From: Blautia sp.
GTDB lineage: Bacteria; Bacillota; Clostridia; Lachnospirales; Lachnospiraceae
Assembly: GCA_017475035.1 (NCBI GenBank)
Contig: JAFVGK010000117.1
Coordinates: forward strand, 85,229 to 149,228
Reading direction: 5' to 3'
DNA: 64,000 nt
Shown one piece after another: positions 17,934-26,807 of the stretch (positions within the stretch are counted from its first letter, which is position 1; the number at the start of each line of letters is the position of its first letter). The notes under the pieces are model-generated. The model saw only the letters and a program-made list of their open reading frames with translations, made no database searches and was not told the origin of the DNA. The position numbers were made by a program, and so were the translations under genes.

Positions 17934-18128
17934 AGTTTTCTCCTTTTCTTAAGGCATATGAGTCACGAGGACAGCTTGAGCACCACTCTTCCGGGATATC
18001 TTCAGGTGTAAAAAACGCTTCCCGTTTTTAACGTAAGCAGTTTTGCGTTTTTGATAAAAACGCCAACATTAAACATTCTCCTTCTTCATATCATTTTCCG
18101 CTTCCGATTACAGGAAAAAGGATTGCTT

Positions 18129-19532
18129 TCAGAAACATTTTCGTTTAAGCTTATCCGGAAGATCGGCCGCGTCTTTCCCTGCATGTCCCAGCAAATCCAG
18201 AACCTTTGCTGTACAAAGATACGACCCGTAATCCTGCAGGACTTTTAAAACCCTCCGCAGATCTTCCGGGCCCGGAATGCCGGATCCGGCAAAACAGACA
18301 AAGGATCCTTCATCCAGAATCGCTGCGGCTCTTTCTGTAGCTTCCCCTGCGTTTTCTCTCAGATATGCAGTCAGGGCGGAATCGGTCACGTTCTGCTCAC
18401 CCGAAAAGGAGAAAACAGCGAAATCCATTCGTTCATCCCTGGCCTGAATAAAGGGAAACAGGCTGTTCCAGGCATCTTTCTGAAAAACCGGAGAATTCCA
18501 TATTTTCACAGCCCTTTCCACTCCGGTTTCAGAAAGGCTGTGCGGAAGAAGCACTGTACCCCTGGTCCTCCGGTCAGCCTGAAGAACCCGTACTACCGTT
18601 CCTGCCGTTTTTTTTGAACCGCAGGCGGAGAGAGGCGTTCCGAATTTCATATGCCTGTAAAAAGGCGGCAGGAGCGCATCAATCAGCCCCGGTACCGTCC
18701 CCTCCTGCACAATGACCCGGTCTGCCCCGCACAAGGCTCCGGATTGAAAAGTATTCCGGCCTGACGGCACACTGTTTTGCCCGGAGCTGCAGAGCGGGCT
18801 CCGCAGCACAGTGTCATCAGGATGATATGCCGGTGCCGGGCTGCATTCCGGGAGAAGAACAACTTCAAGAAAATCACCTTTTCCATCGAATGCTTTCGGA
18901 TGGATTCTGCTGGTTTCCTGCTTTAAGTTGATGGATGAAATATCCCGAGGGACAAAGTAAAGCATATTCCCTACATAGACGGGGCCTTTATGGCGGTCAA
19001 GCCAGGCGGAGTCCTCAAAACAGCCCCAGGGAGCTTCAATATCAGGATTCTCAAATATGATATCAGGGCATGTACTTTTCACAAAAGCTTTACTTCCCAG
19101 TCTTCTTGTGCCTGCAGGCACGACAGCCGGCTCAGAGCTCAGACCGCCCGCAAGCGACAGGTACAGTTCCTTCCCGGAATCCCTGTACAGCATTCTGCCA
19201 TCGCTTTTATAGATCTGATTGGCTTCATCTATACTCAGCTCGACAAGGTCGGGAAACAGGTCATTTTGTTCCGGATATTTCCCCAGATACCTCGGAAGAC
19301 AAAGCCTTTTCACTCCGGGGAACGAAACCGGACAGACTCCCTTCCCGGGAGCGAAGGAAGTTACCGGATCTCCGTCTATTTTCTCCGGTAATTCCAGTAC
19401 CTCTCCATACGACAGAATGCCCTTAATGATGTAATTTCTGGTTCCCGGGGAGGCGATCCGTAAGATATGTTCTTTACATTCAACAAGGAATTCCGCATCC
19501 TTATACCGTATGATCTCTGCACCGGATGACAT
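18129..19532 (-). CDS. BspA-type leucine-rich-repeat-like protein of unknown function
   Basis: The 467-residue product has no signal peptide. Its middle has spaced hydrophobic strands of the LRR_5/BspA type, for example VKRLCLPRYLGKYPEQNDLF, TSRIHPKAFDGKGDFLEVVLLPE and GADRVIVQEGTVPG. The C-terminal 90 residues are helical and end like other clostridial proteins that accompany MoxR-VWA pairs. It is divergent from the VWA gene at 19954, so it may belong to the same functional group even though it is transcribed the other way. The ATG at 19532 follows AGAAGGTG. The family assignment is moderate and the role is unknown. Confidence 0.65.
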   Translation of the reverse strand: MSSGAEIIRYKDAEFLVECKEHILRIASPGTRNYIIKGILSYGEVLELPEKIDGDPVTSFAPGKGVCPVSFPGVKRLCLPRYLGKYPEQNDLFPDLVELSIDEANQIYKSDGRMLYRDSGKELYLSLAGGLSSEPAVVPAGTRRLGSKAFVKSTCPDIIFENPDIEAPWGCFEDSAWLDRHKGPVYVGNMLYFVPRDISSINLKQETSRIHPKAFDGKGDFLEVVLLPECSPAPAYHPDDTVLRSPLCSSGQNSVPSGRNTFQSGALCGADRVIVQEGTVPGLIDALLPPFYRHMKFGTPLSACGSKKTAGTVVRVLQADRRTRGTVLLPHSLSETGVERAVKIWNSPVFQKDAWNSLFPFIQARDERMDFAVFSFSGEQNVTDSALTAYLRENAGEATERAAAILDEGSFVCFAGSGIPGPEDLRRVLKVLQDYGSYLCTAKVLDLLGHAGKDAADLPDKLKRKCF

Positions 19533-19640
19533 GGATTCAACGCACCTTCTTCCTGTATCACTCTAAAGATTGAGTCAGAAAATACCGTCCCGAATTACCT
19601 GTCTTTTTGTCTGGGAGCATAACTCAAAAATCAGTTATGG

Positions 19641-19734
19641 TATGCGCACGAATTTGCTGCGGAATCACGCCGCTTGCAGCGGCGTAAATTCGGCGCAGTA
19701 AACGAATCAAAACCCAAGCATTTTATTCGTTTAC
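19641..19734. repeat. R1 two-hairpin repeat, copy 1
   Basis: This 94-bp unit begins TATGCGCACGAATTT. A first hairpin nests CGAATTT/AAATTCG around CGCCGC/GCGGCG. A second has GTAAACGAAT pairing perfectly with ATTCGTTTAC. Near-identical copies are at 42693-42786 and 45342-45435. It occupies part of the 420-base gap between two divergent genes; the rest of the gap before 19834 shows only a degenerate R2-like stretch near 19745. Confidence 0.85.
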
Positions 19735-19833
19735 TATACAAGTAAGGATCTGTGTATAAGTATACTGTAACCTATCAGCCTCATGAAAGCAAGCATCTGT
19801 ATCAAAAAAACAGCCACTGTATCCCTCACCAGC

Positions 19834-19935
19834 TAAGCCTATAAGGCTGCAAAGGACTGTTGTGGAGCCGGTCTGTCCTGCAGCGGGGTTCGGAGCGGCA
19901 GTCAGAATATCTGAAATCCGGCTTTTATAAATAAA
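19834..19935 (+). other. Fused 5' and 3' flanks of a MoxR gene (deletion scar)
   Basis: Bases 19834-19864 resemble the 30 bases just before the MoxR start at 23114 (compare AAGGCTGCAAAGGACTGTTG with AAGGCTGTGAAGGATTGTTA). Bases 19866-19935 resemble the 70 bases just after the MoxR stop at 24382 (compare GAGCCGGTCTGTCCTGCAG with GAGCCGGACTGACCTGCAA). The two flanks abut with nothing between them, as if the MoxR coding sequence had been removed between its start and stop codons. Confidence 0.6.
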
Positions 19936-19953
19936 CTACCATAAGATGAACGA

Positions 19954-21354
19954 ATGAAAGAGACAGTAATGATGAACGAAAAGGAAAAGCTTGCCCTGGA
20001 CATTCTGGAGGCCTCAAGAGACAGACTGCTCCTGCAGCTTACATTCCTGGCTCCGGCGATCTTCAGGCTTCCTCTTGTGTCGGATCCCGAAGGAACACTG
20101 TTTACCGACGGTTCACAATTGAACTATGGAGTCATGCATGTACTGAAAACCTGTAAACTGCAGAAAGAACTGATGATTCACGATTACCTGCACACCGTGC
20201 TGCATTGTCTCTTCCGCCATCCTTTTATAGGAAAAGCTGTCGTCAGGGAATATTGGGATCTTTCATGCGACCTCGCTGTAGAAAATGCGCTTCAGGAGCT
20301 GGACATATCCTGCGTGGAATCTTTCCGGACGCTTCAGCTCAGAGAAGTACTTGAAAAGATCCGTGGAAAAGTCAGTTTGATGAGCGCGGAACATATTTAT
20401 CAATATATGAAAAATGATGCGGAAGCTTCGGAGAATCTTTTACGGTATTCTGCTCTGCTGAAGGCTGATGACCACAGCTGCTGGTATGTACTTTCCGAAA
20501 AAACCGGAGGCAGAAACAAATCTTCCGGCAAAACCGATGACAAAGACAAGGCTTCCGGGAAGGAAAACCTGCCGGATTCCCGTGAAAACATAAAAGAGCA
20601 GATCTTTGCATTGGCGGGATCCGGCAAAGCCCGCAAACAATGGCTGGATATCTCTTCCTTCGTACAGAGCGATATGGAAACGTTCTCCAAAAGCAGGGGC
20701 AAGGGATATGGAAAGCTTTTAAAAGTCCTTGCATTCACAAACAGAGAACGGTGCGACTATGCGGCCTTCCTGAAACGATTCAGCGTTTACGGCGAAGTCA
20801 ACCGGTTAAGCCACAATGAGTTTGACTATATTTATTACACGTTCGGACTGAATCGGTACGGCAATATGCCTCTCGTCGAGCCGTTGGAATATTCTGAATC
20901 CAAGAGGATCCGGGAATTTGTGATTGCAATCGATACCTCGGCCTCGGTGGACGGAAAACTGATCAGGAAATTTATAAAGAAAACCTGGGAATTGCTGAAA
21001 TCCGAAGAAAGCTATTTCAGGAAAGTAAATATCCACATCATCCAATGTGACAAGGAAATCCAAGAGGACCACAAAATCACAGGATTGAAGGAGCTGGATG
21101 ATTTTCTTGCTTCTTTCCAGGCAAGAGGCTTTGGAGGGACGGATTTTCGTCCCGTTTTCGATTACGTGGACAGGCTCATAGAAGAAAAAGAATTTCAGAG
21201 ACTGAAAGGACTGATATATTTTACGGATGGTGACGGGATCTTCCCTCCCAGGAAACCTGCCTATGATACGGCCTTTGTATTCCTTGATAACGGTTATGCC
21301 GGAAGGGACATCCCGATATGGGCTGCATGTATCAGATGGGACGAGTATACCTGA
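19954..21354 (+). CDS. DUF2201 / VWA-like metallopeptidase-domain protein
   Basis: The 466-residue protein has two parts. The N-terminal third is DUF2201-like, with the zinc-site pattern HDYLHTVLHCLFRHP (HxxxHxxxH-like) typical of the putative metallopeptidase domain. The C-terminal part is a von Willebrand A-like domain: VIAIDTSASVDGK is the MIDAS motif, followed by GGTDFRPVFDYV and IYFTDGDG. A charged lysine-rich linker lies at about residues 185-215. Such proteins partner with MoxR AAA ATPases as substrate-engaging adaptors. The partner lies downstream, beyond an NSS transporter. The start may be the ATG at 19954 or the ATG pair at 19969-19972; the binding site is weak for both. Confidence 0.82.
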   Translation: MKETVMMNEKEKLALDILEASRDRLLLQLTFLAPAIFRLPLVSDPEGTLFTDGSQLNYGVMHVLKTCKLQKELMIHDYLHTVLHCLFRHPFIGKAVVREYWDLSCDLAVENALQELDISCVESFRTLQLREVLEKIRGKVSLMSAEHIYQYMKNDAEASENLLRYSALLKADDHSCWYVLSEKTGGRNKSSGKTDDKDKASGKENLPDSRENIKEQIFALAGSGKARKQWLDISSFVQSDMETFSKSRGKGYGKLLKVLAFTNRERCDYAAFLKRFSVYGEVNRLSHNEFDYIYYTFGLNRYGNMPLVEPLEYSESKRIREFVIAIDTSASVDGKLIRKFIKKTWELLKSEESYFRKVNIHIIQCDKEIQEDHKITGLKELDDFLASFQARGFGGTDFRPVFDYVDRLIEEKEFQRLKGLIYFTDGDGIFPPRKPAYDTAFVFLDNGYAGRDIPIWAACIRWDEYT

Positions 21355-21378
21355 AAACTTTTAAGAATACACGTGTGT

Positions 21379-21530
21379 CCATCATCTTCCCGGAAACCGG
21401 TCCGTGATGGCGATGCAGGTCTTTCCGATCAGTTGTTCAGACTCACAGAACCCGTGAATACCGCGTAATATCACGCGTTTCCCGGCTAATCCACCCGAAG
21501 GAATGTCATCCGGTATGAAACTAAGTCTTG
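21379..21530 (-). pseudogene. Decayed fragment of a tRNA-binding (EMAP/MetG C-terminal) domain
   Basis: On the minus strand one frame reads GKRVILRGIHGFCESEQLIG then KTCIAIT. It aligns with the C-terminal domain of lysS in this window ([20 protein letters not shown] then KTCIAIT). DNA similarity continues on both sides, with a frame shift near 21390 and drift further on. There is no start, no upstream synthetase and no binding site, so this is a gene relic lying in the gap before the NSS transporter. Confidence 0.75.
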
Positions 21531-21616
21531 CAAGCAGTTCTGAATCTTTTTATAATGAATCCGTCAAATAATACGAGGCTATAACGCCCTTTTAGAATTA
21601 AATGGAGTGGATTCTT

Positions 21617-23017
21617 ATGGAAAAGAAACGTCCCCAATGGGGAAGCAAAATTGGATTCATACTCGCGGCAGCGGGTTCAGCAGTCGGTCTCGGCAACATC
21701 TGGAAGTTTCCGGGCAGGGCCTTTGAAGGTGGCGGAGGCAGTTTCCTGCTGATCTATCTGCTGATTGTACTGTTCCTCGGCGCACCGCTGATGCTGACGG
21801 AGCTTTCCGTAGGACGGGCAAGCCAGACAAATATTGTCGGAACGTTTCGCAGACTCGGACACAGGCGTTTTTCCTGGGTCGGTCTGATCGGCATAGGCGG
21901 TGCTTTTGTCATTACCTGCTATTATTGCCACGTCGGCGGCTGGGTATTGCGCTATGTCCTCGGTTATGCGACGGAAGCACCGAAAATCTACGCGGATTCC
22001 ATCGACTATTTCTACAACATGCTTGGCTATCACGGTGAAGGCGCGACAATCTTTCCGTGGGTGGCCATACTCTTCGCGGCAATTTTCATGACGCTCAATG
22101 CCGTGATTATCATTCGCGGTGTGGAAAGCGGAATTGAAAAGTTCAACAAGATTGGTATGCCGGCGTTGTTCCTCCTTCTGTTGATTCTGCTGGTTCGCGC
22201 CGTGACCCTGGACGGCTCCCAGGCCGGTCTTCACTATATGGTATCGCTGGACTGGAGCAAGGTTTCATTCGACACCTTCCTTGCTGCGCTGGGACAGGCT
22301 TTTTACTCTTTGTCCATTGGTGTGTCCATCATGATCACCTACGGATCGTATCTCCCAAGAACGGAGAATATTGCCAGAAATACCGCGGTGGTTTGCGCTA
22401 TGGATACGTTGGTTGCGATCCTGGCGGGCTTTATCATTGTTCCCGCAGTATTCGCCACCCTCGGCGAGCAGCAGATCGGCAAAGGCGGCGGCTTTGCTTT
22501 TGTTTCGCTGGCTAAAGTATTCGAACAGATGCCGGGAGGCACCTTTTTCGGTGTGGTCTTTTATCTTTTGCTCCTCTTTGCGGCGCTGTCCTCCTGCATG
22601 TCCCTTGTGGAGAGTATCGTGGCTTTTCTGACAGAACATTTTTCCTGGCAGCGGAAGGGTACGACGATTTCTGTCTGCGCTGTGATGTTCTGCATTGGCT
22701 GTCTGTATACCTGCTCTCAGGCGGCCTATCCAATCAAGGGCGTCTGGTTTGACGCCGCCAATGGCATAACCTTCCCGGCATTTTGCGACTTCATGGAGTT
22801 TTTGACCGACAGAATCATGATCCCTGTATGTGCTCTGGGCTGCTGTATCTTTGTAGGGTGGGTCTGGAAACCTGAAAAAGCCATTGCTGAGATTGAGCAG
22901 AATGGCATCCGCTTCGGCCTTGCGAGGACTTATTCCATCCTTGTAAAATACGTTGCCCCGCTCGCTATCCTGACCATACTGGTCATGAGCTTTGCCACAG
23001 GATCAACCCTTAGTTGA
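21617..23017 (+). CDS. NSS-family sodium-dependent amino-acid transporter
   Basis: This 466-residue membrane protein belongs to the neurotransmitter:sodium symporter family. The hallmark GSAVGLGNIWKFPGRAFEGGGGSF lies in the first membrane segment, with about 11-12 segments in total, as in bacterial LeuT/TnaT-type carriers. It imports an amino acid with sodium; the substrate is not known. The ATG at 21617 follows GGAG; an upstream ATG at 21602 has no binding site. It stands between a VWA gene and a MoxR gene that would normally be adjacent, so it seems to be an intruder in that cluster. Confidence 0.92.
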   Translation: MEKKRPQWGSKIGFILAAAGSAVGLGNIWKFPGRAFEGGGGSFLLIYLLIVLFLGAPLMLTELSVGRASQTNIVGTFRRLGHRRFSWVGLIGIGGAFVITCYYCHVGGWVLRYVLGYATEAPKIYADSIDYFYNMLGYHGEGATIFPWVAILFAAIFMTLNAVIIIRGVESGIEKFNKIGMPALFLLLLILLVRAVTLDGSQAGLHYMVSLDWSKVSFDTFLAALGQAFYSLSIGVSIMITYGSYLPRTENIARNTAVVCAMDTLVAILAGFIIVPAVFATLGEQQIGKGGGFAFVSLAKVFEQMPGGTFFGVVFYLLLLFAALSSCMSLVESIVAFLTEHFSWQRKGTTISVCAVMFCIGCLYTCSQAAYPIKGVWFDAANGITFPAFCDFMEFLTDRIMIPVCALGCCIFVGWVWKPEKAIAEIEQNGIRFGLARTYSILVKYVAPLAILTILVMSFATGSTLS

Positions 23018-23113
23018 AAGAAAATGTTGAAGCCCAGTCGCTTTCTTGCACTCGGTGAGCAGGTTAGCGGCTGGACTTTCTTTGTAAAGCCTTAAAGGCT
23101 GTGAAGGATTGTT

Positions 23114-24382
23114 ATGAATATTAAAGAAGCAAAGAAACAGATTAAAAATACCCTGATTGCCTACCTTTCCAGAGATGAAAACGGCAGCTATGAAATACCG
23201 GCAGAGCATCGGCGCCCGGTTTTCCTGCTGGGAGCGCCTGGTATAGGGAAGAGCGCAATCATGCGCCAGATTTCCGAAGAACTGAGGATCGGGCTGGTCT
23301 CATACTCGATGACACATCATACCCGCCAGTCAGCTATAGGCCTGCCTTTTATTGAGGACAGAATTTATAACGGCAAAGAGTACAAGGTCACCGAATATAC
23401 GATGTCGGAGATTATTTCGTCTGTTTATGAAGAAATGGAACGTTCCGGATGCACGGAGGGGATCCTTTTTCTGGATGAAGTCAACTGTGTTTCCGAGACG
23501 CTTTCCCCTTCCATGCTGCAGTTTTTGCAGTATAAGACCTTTGGACGTCATCAGATACCTGAAGGCTGGTTAATCGTAACTGCAGGCAATCCGCCTGAAT
23601 ACAATGATTCTGTCCGGGACTTTGACATTGCTACCATGGACCGTTTGAAAATGATCGATGTGGAACCGGATTTTGAGATATGGAAAGAATACGCGTATGA
23701 AAGGAGTATCCATCCTTCCATCATCACCTACCTTGAAACAAAGCAGGATCATTTCTATAAAGTTGAAAGCACGCCAAAAGGAAAAAGTTTTGTAACTGCC
23801 AGAGGCTGGGAGGATCTGTCCAAAATAATCCGGGTCTATGAAAAAGAAGGTGTGGAAGTGGACCACTACCTGATGGAACAGTATCTGCACAATGAGAATA
23901 TTTCCAGGGAATTTGCGGCTTATTACAGGCTTTACTGCAAATACAGATCCGATTACCGGATCCCCGACATACTGGCAGGAAACGCTTCCGATGAAATCAA
24001 GGCCAGAGCCAGGAAAAGCAGCTTTGATGAGCGCTTTGCGCTTTTAGGTCTCTGCATTGATATGCTTACTGAGGATGCAAAGAAAGTCAGGTCCATGGAA
24101 GAGAGCCTGGAAAAGGCGGGAAAAGCAGCGAGCGGAGAAGATCCGGAAGCAGCGGCGGCACACCTTTCGGACAGAATAGATATGCTGTTTTCTTTTTGTG
24201 AAGAGGTATTCCCGGACGGCCAGGAGCTTCTGATCCTGGTAACAGAACTCACAGTCAACAAATACATTGCCGAATTTATCGGAACTTATGGCTGCAAAAA
24301 ATACTACGAACATAACCGGGACCTTCTTTTTTACGAACGCGATCAGGAAATTGAAAAAAGGCTTTCTCTTCTGGATATATGA
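23114..24382 (+). CDS. MoxR-type AAA ATPase
   Basis: The 422-residue AAA+ ATPase has Walker A GAPGIGKSAI, Walker B GILFLDEVNCV, sensor-1 region LIVTAGNPPEYN and an arginine-containing DRLKMIDV segment typical of MoxR chaperones. The C-terminal half is helical, with ERFALLGLCIDML and a charged stretch. It is expected to form a hexamer that works with the VWA/DUF2201 protein at 19954 to remodel a client complex. The ATG follows TGAAGGATTGTT. Its 5' and 3' flanks are repeated, joined together, in front of the VWA gene. Confidence 0.88.
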   Translation: MNIKEAKKQIKNTLIAYLSRDENGSYEIPAEHRRPVFLLGAPGIGKSAIMRQISEELRIGLVSYSMTHHTRQSAIGLPFIEDRIYNGKEYKVTEYTMSEIISSVYEEMERSGCTEGILFLDEVNCVSETLSPSMLQFLQYKTFGRHQIPEGWLIVTAGNPPEYNDSVRDFDIATMDRLKMIDVEPDFEIWKEYAYERSIHPSIITYLETKQDHFYKVESTPKGKSFVTARGWEDLSKIIRVYEKEGVEVDHYLMEQYLHNENISREFAAYYRLYCKYRSDYRIPDILAGNASDEIKARARKSSFDERFALLGLCIDMLTEDAKKVRSMEESLEKAGKAASGEDPEAAAAHLSDRIDMLFSFCEEVFPDGQELLILVTELTVNKYIAEFIGTYGCKKYYEHNRDLLFYERDQEIEKRLSLLDI

Positions 24383-24493
24383 GCCGGACTGACCTGCAAT
24401 GTGATTCGGCGCGACAGTCAAAATGTCTGAAAACCTGTTTTTATAGAAAGAAGAACATATGGAAGAAACACCTGTTTTGCGATTTTTGCTGCA
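24383..24493 (+). other. 3' flank of MoxR with possible VWA-start relic
   Basis: These bases resemble 19866-19960, the region leading into the VWA gene. They end in a short frame starting ATGGAAGAAACACCTG, which parallels the VWA start ATGAAAGAGACAGTA but stops after about a dozen codons. This suggests that a VWA gene once followed MoxR here. Confidence 0.45.
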
Positions 24494-24522
24494 GTAAGGC
24501 TGAGTTGTTATTTTTAACACAA

Positions 24523-24570
24523 AAGAAGGATCCTGGGCTTTGATAAACCCTCGATCCTTCTTTGTTTTTC
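24523..24570 (+). terminator. Terminator after the MoxR gene
   Basis: AAGAAGGATC (24523-24532) pairs with GATCCTTCTT (24553-24562), followed by TGTTTTTC. It lies between convergent genes and could also serve the minus strand. Confidence 0.8.
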
Positions 24571-24644
24571 AGGCTATGCTTTTCAGAGTTTTCTTTCTTC
24601 TCTTGTGGAGTCTTTCAGTCAGCCTGAAGAACTGAAAGAGTGAA

Positions 24645-26720
24645 TCACCAGATCGCGACACGGTCTTCGGGAGCAAGATACATATTGTCTCCTTCCGTGA
24701 TGCCGTAGAAATTAAGGAAGTCGTCATATTGCTGCAGAGTTGCGTTAACGCGCAGATAGTTCATGGGGTGCATATCCATCAGGCGTATCATGGCTGCCTC
24801 GATGGTATCTAAACAGGCATAGCGATCGGCGTAGGCGCGGAAGAATGCGTCATAATCGAAATTCTCTTTTTCGGCAGCGATGAGAAGAATACACTTTAAA
24901 GCCGCCATATCCGCACTGGCTTCCCCTTTCATATTTTCACCGTCAAAGTCCTGCCCCTCCCACGGATGCATCGCATTATAGTAGGCGACCAGCTTTTCGT
25001 TCTTTTTGAGGAAAGCAGCACGGTCTTCCTCTGTCCACCAGTTGTTTATATTCCCGTCCTTGTCGTACTTTGAACCTTCTATGTCGAACGCATGTGAGAT
25101 CTCATGTGCGATGCCGGCTCCCACTTTCGCATATAGTTCTTCGTCTGACATGCCCGGATCATAGTTATTGCCCCGTGCAAATGCAGCATAGATAAAGATC
25201 CCGTTGACAGAAGGATCATAGCCGCAGTTGGGTGTAAAAGGAAAGCCGCTCCAGACTGTCCGGTCATAAGGACCGGCAGCCTTCGAGACAGCCATTTTAT
25301 GCTCATGCTTATTGATCGCGCGGAATGCTTCCCATAAACTGCCGCCCTCTTCTTTTGAGGCAAAGTCCACATCCTCGAAACTATAAGGCTCCCAGCTGTC
25401 CGGATACAAAACGTTTTTGGACAGATGATCCAGCTTTGCATAGGCGCCGGCGCGGGTCTCTTCGGAAATAAAATCTGCCTTGTCGATGATGCCATAATAG
25501 GCATGAATGATCTCGTCAACAAGCTTCGAAATGCGCTCTTTATCCCGGGGATCCGTATAGTTTTCCACATAAAGCCGTGCGACAGGCCAGCCAAGGAAAA
25601 TGTTCACATCGTCATAGGCTTTGGTCTCAGAATAGGATGCCTTGTCTAATGCAGGAGCGTCATCATCATGATCAATAGCCGCTAAGCACTCCTCCAGCAG
25701 CACATAACTCTCCCAATCCAGGACATATGCCGTATCCAGGATTCCGTGCAAAATAATAAAGTCACGCATAAGAGGCAGGTTTTCTTCTGTATAAAGCTCG
25801 TTCAGCCTCTCAAAGAATGACGGATCCTGAATAAAATATTTTTCCATCTCGGGATATCCGTCAGCCTTCTCCAAAGCCTCCAGAAGGGGTACATTCGGAG
25901 AGATCGCCATCAATTCATTGCGGGTGCGGATATGATCGATATCATTAGTGAACTCCGAACTGCTGCTGTCCCCTTCAGCTGGATCTACAGAATTCATCAT
26001 CGTCTCCCACGCAAAACAGTTATCAAACTTCTGCCTTGCCTCTTCCTCACTGTATCCTAACTTTGCCAGCATTTTCTGAAAGAAAGAGGCAAATACCTCT
26101 TTCTGGTATTTCCCTTCAGCAGTCATCTCCCGATATTCTGCGTGATCTTTGATGAAAAAGACACTGTTTCGTAAAGAGAGTATACTGTTGCCCGGATTTT
26201 CCGGATCCTGCCTGTCTTCCGATCTCCAAAAACAGAAGAGACGATCTTCCCCCGGTGTATGGACCAGATACTCTGTCAGATCATCCAGACTTTTAATTTC
26301 TTCCACGACGTCAGCCATTTCCTTTAAAGGAGCGACGCCGATGGCATCCCGGGTGGCCCAGTCAGTAAGAAGGTAATAGTAGTCATAAGCGAGTCTGGCA
26401 TCATGATTTTCCGGAACTTTTCCATGGAACATAGCCATTGTGTCAGCGTCAGCCTGCTCCGATAGGTCAACAGTGTCTCCGGCTGTCAGATACCCTTCCG
26501 GGATCTTAAGGCTGAGGATCCTGTCTTTGTTAGCCCAGAGAGCAAAGTTATCCTTCGGGTCTGCAGGCGTATCAGCGGTTACATTGCCTATCAGATCGAT
26601 ATCCACCCATGGAGTACCTGTAGTATAATCGATCTCCTCAGAAGAGTTCTCTGCAGCAGCGCAGCAAATCATAGACAGACAAAGAATAACGGTTACTAAA
26701 ATACAAACTGCTTTTTTCAT
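24645..26720 (-). CDS. Secreted M13-family (neprilysin/PepO-like) metallopeptidase
   Basis: The 691-residue protein has an N-terminal signal peptide (about residues 1-23, ending CCAAAE). The zinc motif HEISHAFD near residue 537 and the third-ligand motif GEASADMAAL further on are intact. The conserved INNWWTEED and NYLRVNATLQQYDDF stretches match the M13 family. It would cleave short peptides outside the membrane. The family is usually 630-700 residues, so it is full length. The ATG at 26720 follows GAAAGGGAAAC. It lies 87 bases after the secreted S41 peptidase gene, probably one operon. Confidence 0.9.
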   Translation of the reverse strand: MKKAVCILVTVILCLSMICCAAAENSSEEIDYTTGTPWVDIDLIGNVTADTPADPKDNFALWANKDRILSLKIPEGYLTAGDTVDLSEQADADTMAMFHGKVPENHDARLAYDYYYLLTDWATRDAIGVAPLKEMADVVEEIKSLDDLTEYLVHTPGEDRLFCFWRSEDRQDPENPGNSILSLRNSVFFIKDHAEYREMTAEGKYQKEVFASFFQKMLAKLGYSEEEARQKFDNCFAWETMMNSVDPAEGDSSSSEFTNDIDHIRTRNELMAISPNVPLLEALEKADGYPEMEKYFIQDPSFFERLNELYTEENLPLMRDFIILHGILDTAYVLDWESYVLLEECLAAIDHDDDAPALDKASYSETKAYDDVNIFLGWPVARLYVENYTDPRDKERISKLVDEIIHAYYGIIDKADFISEETRAGAYAKLDHLSKNVLYPDSWEPYSFEDVDFASKEEGGSLWEAFRAINKHEHKMAVSKAAGPYDRTVWSGFPFTPNCGYDPSVNGIFIYAAFARGNNYDPGMSDEELYAKVGAGIAHEISHAFDIEGSKYDKDGNINNWWTEEDRAAFLKKNEKLVAYYNAMHPWEGQDFDGENMKGEASADMAALKCILLIAAEKENFDYDAFFRAYADRYACLDTIEAAMIRLMDMHPMNYLRVNATLQQYDDFLNFYGITEGDNMYLAPEDRVAIW

Positions 26721-26807
26721 TTGTTTCCCTTTCTTTTTTTATCGGCTTCTGACAGAAGCTGATCCAGCGTATCCATGCAGGCCTGCATGTCCATTTTCCC
26801 GACCGGA

